From Anaerolineae bacterium (GTDB taxonomy: Bacteria > Chloroflexota > Anaerolineae > Promineifilales > Promineifilaceae): 64,000 nucleotides of DNA. Below are positions 26,453 to 34,045 of the stretch, in pieces. The DNA lies in contig JADLAX010000010.1 in the NCBI GenBank assembly GCA_020848035.1, forward strand, positions 62,001 to 126,000. Reading direction: 5' to 3'. Each line of letters opens with the position of its first letter. Position 1 is the first letter of the stretch. A program made the position numbers and the translations under genes. The notes beneath the pieces were generated by a model. It was not told the DNA's origin. It worked only from the letters and a program-made list of their open reading frames with translations, and did no database searches.

Positions 26453-27616
26453 ATGACCAACAAGTTTGTACGACCTGAGATTGCTGAGATGGAGCCTTAC
26501 GTGCCGATTGTGCCGTTTGAGGTGTTGTCGGCGCGGTTGGGGCGGGCACCGGAGGCAATTGTAAAGCTGGATGCCAACGAGAATCCGTACGGGCCGTCGC
26601 CAAAAGCGCTAGAGGCGTTAAGGAACGGCCGTTTCTTCCACATCTACCCCGATCCCGAATCCAACCAGCTGCGCGACGCACTGAGCCGCTACGTGCAAAT
26701 GCCCAAAGAGCGCCTGCTCACCGGCATGGGGGCCGATGAGCTGATCGACCTGGTGCTGCGCGTGGTGCTCTCGCCGGGCGACGTGGTGATCGACTGCCCG
26801 CCGTCATTTGGCATGTATCCGTTTAGTACGGCCGTTAACAGCGGCCAATATGTGCCGGTGCGGCGCAACGAGGATTTTAGTCTGGACGTGGCGGGAATTG
26901 AGCAAGCCGTTGCTCAACACCCCACCGCCAAAATCCTCTTCCTCTGCTCGCCCAACAACCCCGACGGCAGCACCATCCCCGACGCCGACCTGCGCCGCCT
27001 GCTGCAACTGCCCATCCTCGTCGTGCTTGACGAAGCGTACGTCGATTTTGATTTCTCTCACCGCGGAGAGCGCAGAGGACGCGGAGAAAATGAACAAAAA
27101 AACTCTGTGCTCTCCGCGCTCTCTGCGGTTAAAAATTCCAGCCGGATTCATTGGACGCTTGAATACGACAATCTGGCAGTGCTGCGCACGTTTAGCAAGC
27201 TGGCCGGGTTGGCCGGGCTGCGCGTGGGGTATGGCGCATTCCCCGAATGGCTGCTGCCACACCTGTGGAAAATTAAGCAGCCGTACAACATCAACGTCGC
27301 CGCTTCGCTGGCGGCGCTGGCTTCGCTGGAGGATCAAGCGTGGCTGCAAGAAAAAGTGCAGCTTTTGGTCGCCGAAAGAGAGCGTCTTTTTGCCGAATTG
27401 GGTACAATTAGCTACCTGAATCCGTTCCCCAGCCAATCAAATTTTATACTGTGCCGGGTCGTTGGCCGCGATGCTTACCAGCTCAAGCTGGATTTAGAGC
27501 AGGCGGGCATTCTGGTACGGTATTTCAAGAAGCCTGGCGTAGACAACTGCATCCGCATCAGCGCCGGACGGCCCGAGGAAACAGACAAACTTCTAAAAAC
27601 TTTGAGAAACTTATAG
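26453..27616 (+). CDS. hisC: Histidinol-phosphate aminotransferase with in-frame repeat insertion
   Basis: 387 aa, about 25-30 longer than usual. PLP fold-type [20 protein letters not shown] at the N-terminus, [11 protein letters not shown] around 177-187, LDEAYVDF around 197-204, Schiff-base Lys in RTFSK, and the substrate-binding RISAGRP near the end. It transfers an amino group to imidazole acetol phosphate. Right after DEAYVDF a family D palindrome (27060-27129) is read through in frame as [20 protein letters not shown] and following residues, before the sequence resumes with [16 protein letters not shown]. The insert falls in the loop preceding the PLP-lysine strand. AGAGGAA precedes ATG 26453. 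Confidence 0.93.
   Translation: MTNKFVRPEIAEMEPYVPIVPFEVLSARLGRAPEAIVKLDANENPYGPSPKALEALRNGRFFHIYPDPESNQLRDALSRYVQMPKERLLTGMGADELIDLVLRVVLSPGDVVIDCPPSFGMYPFSTAVNSGQYVPVRRNEDFSLDVAGIEQAVAQHPTAKILFLCSPNNPDGSTIPDADLRRLLQLPILVVLDEAYVDFDFSHRGERRGRGENEQKNSVLSALSAVKNSSRIHWTLEYDNLAVLRTFSKLAGLAGLRVGYGAFPEWLLPHLWKIKQPYNINVAASLAALASLEDQAWLQEKVQLLVAERERLFAELGTISYLNPFPSQSNFILCRVVGRDAYQLKLDLEQAGILVRYFKKPGVDNCIRISAGRPEETDKLLKTLRNL
27060..27129. repeat. Family D palindrome inside hisC
   Basis: Inverted arms ACCGCGGAGAGCGCAGAGGA (from 27060) and CTCTCCGCGCTCTCTGCGGT (to 27129) are related to the spacer copy at 897-960. It is translated in frame as residues about 203-226 of HisC. Confidence 0.85.
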
Positions 27617-27656
27617 GGAGATTGGAGATTGGAGATTTTGGCCATTTTGGCCATTT
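27616..27656. repeat. Partial family C repeat in the hisC-hisB spacer
   Basis: Tandem GGAGATTGGAGATTGGAGAT then TTTGGCCATTTTGGCCATTT. Only one arm of the family C palindrome is present; the second part is a separate 10-base tandem. Confidence 0.7.
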
Positions 27657-27672
27657 TTCAAGCTCTCACACA

Positions 27673-28266
27673 ATGGATAGAGCAGCCACAGTACACCGCA
27701 AGACCTCAGAAACCAACATTTCGCTTTCGATTAAATTAGACGGCCGTGGCAGCCATGAAATCAGCACGGGCGTAGGCTTTTTTGACCACATGCTGACGGC
27801 GCTGGCCGTCCACGGCCTCTTCGATTTAACAGTCCAAGCCACGGGCGATTTGCACATCGACACCCACCACACCATCGAGGATGTGGGCATTGTGCTGGGA
27901 CAGGCGCTCAACCAGGCGCTGGGCGACCGTAAAGGCATCGTCCGCACCGCCCACGCCTACGTGCCGATGGACGAGGCATTGGGTTTTGTGGCGATTGATT
28001 TGGGTGGACGGCCGTACACCGTCTTTCACGGCACCTGGCACACGCCCGCCATCGGCCAGATGCCCACCGATTTGGTGGAGCATTTCTTCGAGTCGGTGGC
28101 CATCCATGCCCGGATGAACCTGCACGCGCGGGTGGAATACGGCCGTAACGACCACCACCAGGCCGAAGCGTTGTTTAAAGCGTTTGCCCGGGCATTGAAT
28201 ACGGCCGTTACTCTCGACCCCCGGCGGCTGGATGTGGCCTCGACGAAAGGAACTTTGACGAAGTAA
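27673..28266 (+). CDS. hisB: Imidazoleglycerol-phosphate dehydratase
   Basis: 197 aa, monofunctional: the dehydratase only, with no HisB-N phosphatase domain. Metal-binding signatures [14 protein letters not shown] (about 34-47), [10 protein letters not shown] (about 61-70) and [18 protein letters not shown] near the C-terminus are intact. It converts imidazole glycerol phosphate to imidazole acetol phosphate. ATG 27673 gives the family-like N-terminus, although no ribosome site is clear. The TAA stop (28264-28266) is the first triplet of a family B repeat. Confidence 0.95.
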   Translation: MDRAATVHRKTSETNISLSIKLDGRGSHEISTGVGFFDHMLTALAVHGLFDLTVQATGDLHIDTHHTIEDVGIVLGQALNQALGDRKGIVRTAHAYVPMDEALGFVAIDLGGRPYTVFHGTWHTPAIGQMPTDLVEHFFESVAIHARMNLHARVEYGRNDHHQAEALFKAFARALNTAVTLDPRRLDVASTKGTLTK

Positions 28267-28335
28267 TTGGGTAATTAAGTAATTAGGTAATTGAAATCGC
28301 TAAATTACCCAATTACTTAATTACTTAATTACCTC
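28263..28335. repeat. Family B palindromic repeat after hisB
   Basis: GTAATTGGGTAATTAAGTAA is followed by the inverted AAATTACCCAATTACTTAAT and ACTTAATTACCT. It starts at the hisB stop and ends at AGAGGT, the hisH ribosome site. Confidence 0.88.
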
Positions 28336-28349
28336 TTCCAGAGGTAATC

Positions 28350-29006
28350 ATGGCTCAAAACATCATCACCATGATCGACTACGGCGCAAGCAACATTCGC
28401 TCCGCGCAGAAAGCATTTGAATTTATCGGGGCAGCGGTGCAGCTGACCGACGACCCGGACGTGGTGCGGCGCGCCAGCAAGCTGGTGCTGCCCGGCGTCG
28501 GGGCGTTTGGCTCCGGCATGGCGGGCCTGCGCCGCCACAACCTGCCCGAAGCGATTCACGAGGCCGTGCGGCGCGGCGTGCCGTTCCTGGGCATCTGCGT
28601 GGGCATGCAGCTGATGTTCAGCGAAGGCCACGAGATGGGCGTGCACCAGGGGCTGGATTTGATGGCCGGAAAAGTGGTGAGATTTCCGACCCCCACCCAA
28701 CCCTCCCCCGTGCAGAGGGAGGGCCAGGGAGGGGGTCTCAAAATTCCCCACATGGGCTGGAACCAGCTGGAACCGGCCTGGGAAAATCCGCTGCTGGAGG
28801 GTGTGCAGATGGGCGATTATGCCTATTTTGTGCATTCGTATTACTGTGATCCGCTGGAGGCAACGGCCGTTCTCGCCTGGACCGATTATGGTTTTCCCTT
28901 TGCATCTGTCGTGGCACAAGATAACATTTACGGCTTGCAGTTCCACCCCGAAAAGAGCCAAAGCGTCGGGCTAAAGATTCTGAAAAATTTCGTTGAAAAA
29001 ATGTAG
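28350..29006 (+). CDS. hisH: Imidazole glycerol phosphate synthase glutaminase subunit, with in-frame insertion
   Basis: 218 aa, class I glutamine amidotransferase. The triad is present: Cys83 in LGICVGMQLMF, His199 and Glu201 in LQFHPEKSQS. It supplies ammonia to HisF. Usual HisH runs from GKVVRF directly to the strand KIPHMGWNQL; here a GC-rich palindrome (28690-28738) adds about 16 residues, TPTQPSPVQREGQGGG, between them. The rest of the protein is normal, so the enzyme is probably functional. AGAGGT precedes ATG 28350. Confidence 0.94.
   Translation: MAQNIITMIDYGASNIRSAQKAFEFIGAAVQLTDDPDVVRRASKLVLPGVGAFGSGMAGLRRHNLPEAIHEAVRRGVPFLGICVGMQLMFSEGHEMGVHQGLDLMAGKVVRFPTPTQPSPVQREGQGGGLKIPHMGWNQLEPAWENPLLEGVQMGDYAYFVHSYYCDPLEATAVLAWTDYGFPFASVVAQDNIYGLQFHPEKSQSVGLKILKNFVEKM
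28690..28738. repeat. GC-rich palindromic insert inside hisH
   Basis: ACCCCCACCCAACCCTCCCC and the roughly complementary GGAGGGCCAGGGAGGGGGT flank GTGCAGA. It resembles the dispersed CCCTCCCC-type repeats of many bacteria and is translated in frame as residues about 114-129. Confidence 0.8.
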
Positions 29007-29014
29007 TTGAGCAC

Positions 29015-29100
29015 CTAAGTAATTAGGGAATTGGGTAATTAAGTAATTGCGTGCTTGCCCAATTGCTTAATTACCTAATTACTCAATTACTCAATTACCT
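29015..29100. repeat. Family B palindromic repeat between hisH and hisA
   Basis: AAGTAATTAGGGAATTGGGT is mirrored by AATTGCTTAATTACCTAATT and ACTCAATTACTCAATTACC. It fills most of the spacer. Confidence 0.88.
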
Positions 29101-29117
29101 ATTCCAAGAGGTACCTG

Positions 29118-29858
29118 TTGAGTAAGTTCACCATTTTCCCCGCCATTGATTTGCGCAACGGCCGTGTGGTGCGGCTGGAGCAGGGCGATCCTGATCGAGA
29201 AACGGTGTTTGGCACCGACCCGGCCAAAATGGCCCGGCGCTGGCTGCTGTCTGGGGCCGAGTGGCTCCACGTGGTCAACCTGGACGGCGCTTTTGACGAA
29301 GCGGGCGCGGCCAACTGGGCTGCCCTGCCCGCGCTCACCCAACTGGGGGCTAAAGTGCAGTTTGGCGGCGGCATCCGCACCATGGCCGACATCACCCGCG
29401 CCCTGGACGCCGGGGTTAACCGCGTCATTTTGGGCACGGTGGCCATCGAAAATCCGGCGCTGGTCAGCAAAGCCATTACCCAGTTTGGCAAGGACAAAAT
29501 CGCCGTGGGCATCGATGCCCGCAACGGCCGTGTCAAAACACGCGGCTGGATGAAAGATACGGCCGTTAACCCCGTCGATCTCGGCAAAGAGATGCGCGCC
29601 TGTGGTGTCCGCACCGTCATCTATACCGACATCGGCCGCGACGGCGTGCTGGGCGGTGTCAACGTGCAGGCTACCGTGCAGCTGAGCCAGGTCACCGGCC
29701 TCAAAGTCATTGCCTCCGGCGGTGTCTCCACCATGGAAGACATCGAACGCTGCTACGCTCAGGCCGAACATGGCCTGGTGGGCGTCATCACCGGGCGGGC
29801 CATCTACGACGGCAGTCTGGATTTGGAAGAAGCGCTGAATCTGGTTACACCATCCTAA
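29118..29858 (+). CDS. hisA: ProFAR isomerase
   Basis: 246 aa TIM barrel. MSKFTIFPAIDLRNGRVVRL has the catalytic Asp11, and the second Asp is in VGIDARNGRVKTRGW (about 130-144); the phosphate loops QFGGGIRT and IASGGVST are present. It isomerises ProFAR to PRFAR. TTG at 29118 is the start, supported by AAGAGG seven bases upstream and the family N-terminus. A family C repeat follows. Confidence 0.95.
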   Translation: MSKFTIFPAIDLRNGRVVRLEQGDPDRETVFGTDPAKMARRWLLSGAEWLHVVNLDGAFDEAGAANWAALPALTQLGAKVQFGGGIRTMADITRALDAGVNRVILGTVAIENPALVSKAITQFGKDKIAVGIDARNGRVKTRGWMKDTAVNPVDLGKEMRACGVRTVIYTDIGRDGVLGGVNVQATVQLSQVTGLKVIASGGVSTMEDIERCYAQAEHGLVGVITGRAIYDGSLDLEEALNLVTPS

Positions 29859-29868
29859 ATTCTTAAGG

Positions 29869-29925
29869 AAATTAGAGATTGGAGAGTAGAGATTCGCTTA
29901 ATCTCCAATCACCAATCTCCACCAA
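29869..29925. repeat. Family C palindromic repeat after hisA
   Basis: AATTAGAGATTGGAGAGTAG with inverted AATCTCCAATCACCAATCTCC, in the spacer before the HAD gene. The same family is inserted in hisF (31047-31115). Confidence 0.85.
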
Positions 29926-29939
29926 AGGAGCACCCTCCC

Positions 29940-30614
29940 ATGCCCTACAAATGGCTCCTCTTCGACGTTGACAACACCCTGCTCGATTTTGCCCAGACTG
30001 AAGCGCTGGCCCTGGAGCACAGCTTTGCCCAACACGGACTGCCCTTTCCCCACACCGCCAAACAGCGTTACCACGAGATTAATCAAAGCTACTGGCAGCG
30101 GCTGGAGCGCAAAGAAATCACGCCAGAAGTGATCCGCGCCGGGCGCTTTCAAGATTTATTCACCGAACTGGGTGTCGGCTTCGATGCATCCCTGTTTGCC
30201 GACAGCTACCTGGCACAGCTGGGGCAGCAGGCCCCGCTGATGGATGGGGCGCTGGAGCTGCTGGAGGGGTTAAACGGCCGTTTCCAACTCGGCATCATCA
30301 CCAACGGCCTGGCCAACGTGCAGCACCCCCGGTTAGAACGCTCTGGCCTGAAGCCCCACTTTGCCACCGTCATCATCTCCGAGGAGGTGGGCGTGGCCAA
30401 ACCCGATGCGGGCATTTTTGACATCGCCTTCGCCCGGATGAACCAGCCTGCCAAAAACGAGGTACTCATCATCGGCGACAGCCTCTCGTCGGACATTCTC
30501 GGCGGCATCCACTACGGCATCGACACCTGCTGGTTTAATCCCAACGGCCAAACCACCGACCTGCCCATCACCTACGAAATCAAAACGCTGCCCGATTTGA
30601 ACCGCATTTTGTAG
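29940..30614 (+). CDS. HAD-family phosphatase (YjjG/YfnB-like), candidate histidinol-phosphate phosphatase
   Basis: 224 aa. HAD motifs: [13 protein letters not shown] (Asp9 nucleophile, Asp11); II, IITNG (around 119-123); III, Lys in [25 protein letters not shown]. Cap type and length fit YjjG-like nucleotidases. It is embedded between hisA and hisF with AAAGGAG upstream. The operon has a monofunctional HisB and no PHP-type HisK, so a phosphatase for histidinol phosphate is missing; this gene is the best candidate (inference from context, not sequence). It could also be a general nucleotidase. Confidence 0.85.
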   Translation: MPYKWLLFDVDNTLLDFAQTEALALEHSFAQHGLPFPHTAKQRYHEINQSYWQRLERKEITPEVIRAGRFQDLFTELGVGFDASLFADSYLAQLGQQAPLMDGALELLEGLNGRFQLGIITNGLANVQHPRLERSGLKPHFATVIISEEVGVAKPDAGIFDIAFARMNQPAKNEVLIIGDSLSSDILGGIHYGIDTCWFNPNGQTTDLPITYEIKTLPDLNRIL

Positions 30615-30647
30615 CCGCGGATTCTTTCCGCGCCAATTGGAACGCCT

Positions 30648-31460
30648 ATGTTAGCCAAACGCATCATTCCCTGTTTAGATGTGAAAGACGGCCGTGTTGT
30701 CAAAGGCATCAACTTTGTCGAGCTGCGCGACGCGGGCGACCCCGTGGAACAGGCCAAACTGTACGACGAAGCCGGTGCCGATGAACTGGTCTTCCTGGAC
30801 ATCACCGCTACCCACGAAGCGCGCAGCACCGTCATGGAGCTGGCCCGCGCCGTGGCCGAGCAGGTGTTCATCCCCTTCACCATCGGCGGCGGCATCCGCA
30901 CCGTGGACGATATGCGCGGCATCCTCCGCGCCGGGGCCGATAAAATCAGCATCAACTCTGCCGCCATCCGCAACCCCGACCTCATCAGCCAGGGCGCCGA
31001 GGCGTTTGGCAGCCAGGCAGTTGTGGTCGCGATTGATGCGAAGCGGAGATTAGAGATTGGAGACTGGAGATTAGAAGGCGACTCAATCTCTAATCTCCAA
31101 TCACCAATCTCCAAATGGGAGGTATATATCAGCGGCGGCCGCACCCCCACCGGGCTAGACGCCGTCGCCTGGGCCAAAGAGGCCGAGCGGCGCGGTGCGG
31201 GCGAAATTTTGCTCACCAGCATGGATGGCGACGGCACACAAGAAGGGTACGACATCGAACTGACCCGCGCCATTGCCGACGCGGTCAACATCCCCGTCAT
31301 TGCCTCCGGCGGCGCGGGTACGCTGCCCCACTTCGCCCAGGCCCTCACCGAAGGTGGCGCAGATGCCGCCCTGGCTGCGTCACTCTTCCACTACAAACAG
31401 CTCACCATCGCCGAGGTGAAAGCGTATTTAGCCAACCAAGGAATTCCAGTAAGACGATAG
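30648..31460 (+). CDS. hisF: Imidazole glycerol phosphate synthase cyclase subunit, with in-frame repeat insertion
   Basis: 270 aa against about 253 usual. TIM barrel with catalytic Asp11 ([14 protein letters not shown]) and Asp130 (VVVAIDAK). Ammonia-tunnel side residues and phosphate loops ([15 protein letters not shown]) are present. Immediately after DAKR a family C palindrome is read in frame as about 23 residues ([20 protein letters not shown] and four more) before [13 protein letters not shown] resumes. In the Thermotoga maritima structure this is a beta-hairpin turn next to the active site. The ribosome site is weak (TTGGAA). Confidence 0.93.
   Translation: MLAKRIIPCLDVKDGRVVKGINFVELRDAGDPVEQAKLYDEAGADELVFLDITATHEARSTVMELARAVAEQVFIPFTIGGGIRTVDDMRGILRAGADKISINSAAIRNPDLISQGAEAFGSQAVVVAIDAKRRLEIGDWRLEGDSISNLQSPISKWEVYISGGRTPTGLDAVAWAKEAERRGAGEILLTSMDGDGTQEGYDIELTRAIADAVNIPVIASGGAGTLPHFAQALTEGGADAALAASLFHYKQLTIAEVKAYLANQGIPVRR
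31047..31115. repeat. Family C palindrome inside hisF
   Basis: GGAGATTAGAGATTGGAGAC (from 31045) pairs imperfectly with TCTCTAATCTCCAATCACCA and ATCTCC near 31113. Related copies lie in spacers at 27616, 29869 and 31769. Confidence 0.88.
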
Positions 31461-31466
31461 GCAAAA

Positions 31467-31793
31467 ATGTTAGTAGACAATTTGAAATTTGATGAGAAGG
31501 GGTTGATAACGGCCGTTCTCCAACACCACACCACCCGCGAAATTCTCATGGTCGCCTGGATGAACGCCGAGGCGCTGGAACTGACGCGGCAAACTGGCGA
31601 GGCCCACTTTTGGAGCCGCAGCCGCCAGGAGCTGTGGCACAAAGGCGGCACCTCCGGCAACGTCCAGCGCGTCACCGAAATCCGCGTGGACTGCGACGGC
31701 GACACGCTGCTGCTGCAAGTAGACCCCGCTGGCCCCGCCTGCCACACCGGCGCAGAAAGCTGCTTTTTTAGGAGATTGGAGATTGGAGATTAG
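31467..31793 (+). CDS. hisI: Phosphoribosyl-AMP cyclohydrolase
   Basis: 108 aa, HisI alone (not fused to HisE). Metal and substrate motifs: [12 protein letters not shown] (about 29-40), [19 protein letters not shown] (about 47-65), [12 protein letters not shown] and the Cys-containing [12 protein letters not shown]. It opens the adenine ring of PRAMP. The last seven residues, RRLEIGD, and the TAG stop are encoded by the start of a family C repeat, so the natural C-terminus has been overwritten. It starts 6 bp after hisF. Confidence 0.95.
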   Translation: MLVDNLKFDEKGLITAVLQHHTTREILMVAWMNAEALELTRQTGEAHFWSRSRQELWHKGGTSGNVQRVTEIRVDCDGDTLLLQVDPAGPACHTGAESCFFRRLEIGD

Positions 31794-31855
31794 AGATTGC
31801 TCTCTGTGTGACTCTGTGCTTCCTCTGCGCAGCTCTGTGTTCCGCTTTTTCTTCT
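31769..31855. repeat. Compound half repeats (families C and D) after hisI
   Basis: GGAGATTGGAGATTGGAGAT (family C, overlapping the hisI 3' end) is followed by TCTCTGTGTGACTCTGTGCT and CCTCTGCGCAGCTCTGTG (family D-like). Neither has its inverted partner here. Confidence 0.7.
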
Positions 31856-31856
31856 C

Positions 31857-32600
31857 ATGATGACGATAATCGGCATTGACTGCGCCACACAGCCGCAAAA
31901 AACCGGACTGGCGCTGGGGATGTGGGACGGAACGGCCGTATCCCTCCACACCCTCACCCTCGGCCAGCGCAGCCATACCCTGGCCCAGATCATTGCCAGC
32001 TGGCTGCCCACCGACCAACCCACCCTGCTGGCCATCGACGCGCCGCTGGGCTGGCCCGCCGACTTGGGCGAGCAGCTCATCAGCCACCAGGCGGGCGATC
32101 CGCTGCCGGTGCAGCCCAACACGCTGTTCCGCCGCGCCACCGACCGGCATATCTGGCAGCGCACCGGCAAGCTGCCGCTGGACGTCGGTGCGGATCGCAT
32201 TGCCCGCACCGCCCACGCCGCCCTGGCCCTGCTGGCCGACCTGCGCCAGCTCACCGGGCAGTCAATTCCACTGGCCTGGCAGCCGCAAAATCTGCCCATG
32301 CTCAGCGCCATCGAGGTGTACCCGGCAGGCACGCTGAAAATGGCGTTTGCTCCAGAGCGCGTCCCAAGTTATAAAGGCAATGGTGGGGGAAACGGCCGTA
32401 GCGCCATCCTCAACAAAATCAAACCAGAAATGATCCTGCCGCCAGAAACCGGGCTGCTCCAGCACAACGACGATGCCCTGGACGCCGCCTTGTGCGTTCT
32501 GGCCGGGGCGGACTTTTTACAGGGGCGGGCGGAGCCACCAACCGACTGGCCGCAGGCCAAAAAAGAAGGCTGGATCTGGACCCGCCGCCGAAGCGAGTAA
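31857..32600 (+). CDS. DUF429 protein, RNase H-like fold
   Basis: 247 aa. The N-terminus TIIGIDCATQPQKTGLALG (about 3-21) and LLAIDAPLGWPADLGEQ (about 57-73) are the acidic strands of the DUF429 family; a third acidic site is in HNDDALDAALCVLAG (about 203-217). These suggest a metal-dependent nuclease or phosphotransferase fold, but function is unknown. It is inserted in the his operon between hisI and hisE, with 4 bp before hisE. Nothing ties it to histidine synthesis beyond position. Confidence 0.82.
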   Translation: MMTIIGIDCATQPQKTGLALGMWDGTAVSLHTLTLGQRSHTLAQIIASWLPTDQPTLLAIDAPLGWPADLGEQLISHQAGDPLPVQPNTLFRRATDRHIWQRTGKLPLDVGADRIARTAHAALALLADLRQLTGQSIPLAWQPQNLPMLSAIEVYPAGTLKMAFAPERVPSYKGNGGGNGRSAILNKIKPEMILPPETGLLQHNDDALDAALCVLAGADFLQGRAEPPTDWPQAKKEGWIWTRRRSE

Positions 32601-32604
32601 CGTT

Positions 32605-32886
32605 ATGAATGACTTTATGGATGAACTGTTTGCCACCCTGCGCGAACGAAAACTAAACCCAACCCCCAACAGCTACACCGCCGGCCTGCTCAGCGCTGGT
32701 GAAGATGAAATCGTCAAAAAAATTGGCGAAGAGGCCGTAGAAATTATCCTGGCCGCCAAAGGTCAGGGCGACCAACGCGTGGTGGAAGAAACGGCCGATC
32801 TCATCTATCATCTGATGGTGCTGCTGGTTTCCCGCGATCTCAGCTGGGACGACATTCGCGCCGAACTGAAGAAGCGCCATCGGTAG
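32605..32886 (+). CDS. hisE: Phosphoribosyl-ATP pyrophosphatase
   Basis: 93 aa, full length for HisE. The MazG-like helices carry SYTAGLLSAGEDEIVKKIGE then EAVEIILAAKG (residues about 22-52) and VEETADLIYHLMVLL (about 59-73), with the metal-binding Glu and Asp residues intact. It hydrolyses PRATP to PRAMP. It is the last his gene. With it, all enzymes of the pathway are present except a classical histidinol phosphatase. Confidence 0.95.
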   Translation: MNDFMDELFATLRERKLNPTPNSYTAGLLSAGEDEIVKKIGEEAVEIILAAKGQGDQRVVEETADLIYHLMVLLVSRDLSWDDIRAELKKRHR

Positions 32887-32941
32887 CACCTCATCGGCCC
32901 AAATTGTGCTAAAATCGGCCATCCAGCAAAGGGAGAAGAAC

Positions 32942-33943
32942 TTGAGCGAAGCAACCAGCCGTTGGCAGCGAGTCGTAAATTTACAGGAAGGTCAGGCCAT
33001 GGTCGTTACCGATCTGCATGGCGATTGGGACGCCTACCAGCGGTACCGCGACACCTTCTTCCAGCTGCGCGCCCTCGGCCAGGCCGACCTCCTCATCTTT
33101 GCTGGCGACATGATCCACGCCAGTCAACCCGCCGAGCAGGACCAATCAGTCGAAATTGTGCAGGACATCATGCGGCTCAAGCAGGAATTGGGTGATAGCC
33201 TGATCTACCTGCTGGGCAACCACGAACTGCCACACATCTACAGCATCACCCTGCAAAAAGGGGATGACATGTTCACTCCCCGCTTCGAATTTGCCATGAA
33301 CAACCACCGCCAGGAGATTGTCTCTTTTTTCGACAGCCTGCCGTTTTATGTGCGCACCTTGGGCGGGGTCTCGATTTGCCACGCCGGGGCAAGCACCGCG
33401 ATGGGGGAACCGAATGCCCTGGAGCGGTTGTTCAACTACTCACATCAGCACGTGTTGGCGCGTACCCGTGCCCAGATCACGGCCGAGGAGCGTCCTGAGC
33501 TCATCCGCGCCATGCGCAAAATGCACGGCCGTACCTACAACGAAATGGCTCGCAAATGGTTCGCCGTCACCGGCCTGGACGACCCCCGCTATGATGACTT
33601 TCTCGTCGGCACCCTGGCCACCTCCGATGAAGATTTTGAACTGCTCTGGCCCGCCATCTTCACCCGCAACGAAAAAGAGTACGGCAGCAGCAGCTACCAG
33701 GTGCTGCTCACCACGCTGCTGCAGGCGCTCTCCGCTGAATATGTACCGCAATTAGTGCTGATCACCGGGCACATTGACGTAAAGGGTGGCTACACGCTGG
33801 TAAACCGACAGCAGCTGCGCCTGGCCAGTGCCAAACACGCCTCACCCCGCGAAGCCGGTCTTTACTTGTTGTTCAACGTTCGGGAGAAATTTAATACGGC
33901 CGCTGATCTGGTCCCCAATTTGCGCTCTGTTTTCCGTAGTTAG
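32942..33943 (+). CDS. Metallophosphoesterase (calcineurin-like)
   Basis: 333 aa from TTG 32942 (AGGGAGAAG upstream); a GTG at 32906 would add 12 residues. The metal-binding signatures are in order: VVTDLHGDWD (about 20-29), FAGDMIHA (about 50-57), LLGNHELPH (about 82-90), ICHAGAS (about 140-146) and ITGHID near 265. This matches the PPP/PPM-like phosphoprotein phosphatase superfamily rather than cyclic-nucleotide esterases. It may counteract the adjacent kinase-TPR protein, with which it converges, but substrates are unknown. Confidence 0.88.
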   Translation: MSEATSRWQRVVNLQEGQAMVVTDLHGDWDAYQRYRDTFFQLRALGQADLLIFAGDMIHASQPAEQDQSVEIVQDIMRLKQELGDSLIYLLGNHELPHIYSITLQKGDDMFTPRFEFAMNNHRQEIVSFFDSLPFYVRTLGGVSICHAGASTAMGEPNALERLFNYSHQHVLARTRAQITAEERPELIRAMRKMHGRTYNEMARKWFAVTGLDDPRYDDFLVGTLATSDEDFELLWPAIFTRNEKEYGSSSYQVLLTTLLQALSAEYVPQLVLITGHIDVKGGYTLVNRQQLRLASAKHASPREAGLYLLFNVREKFNTAADLVPNLRSVFRS

Positions 33944-33983
33944 GGGGCGAGGCGGTTGAGGGGTGGGGTTACCTGTTATTCGA

Positions 33984-34002
33984 AGGCGATTTGCAATCGC
34001 CT
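33984..34002. terminator. Hairpin between convergent genes
   Basis: AGGCGATT (33984-33991) and AATCGCCT (33995-34002) with a 3-nt loop. It lies in the 102-bp spacer where the phosphoesterase and kinase-TPR genes converge. No long T-run follows, so activity as a terminator is uncertain. CACTTTTCACTTTCTACTTT behind it is a simple tandem. Confidence 0.5.
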
Positions 34003-34045
34003 CGCTCCTACTTGCCACTTTTCACTTTCTACTTTTCACTTCCCC

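Noticed and set aside
25074..26681. 535-aa minus-strand frame over hisD
   Set aside because: Shadow frame with Arg/Gly/His bias; hisD is well supported on the plus strand.
27673..28266. Bifunctional HisB
   Set aside because: Only the dehydratase is present; upstream sequence is hisC and a repeat, not a phosphatase domain.
23494..31855. CRISPR array
   Set aside because: Repeats are palindromic spacers of different families, not regularly spaced direct repeats; no cas genes.
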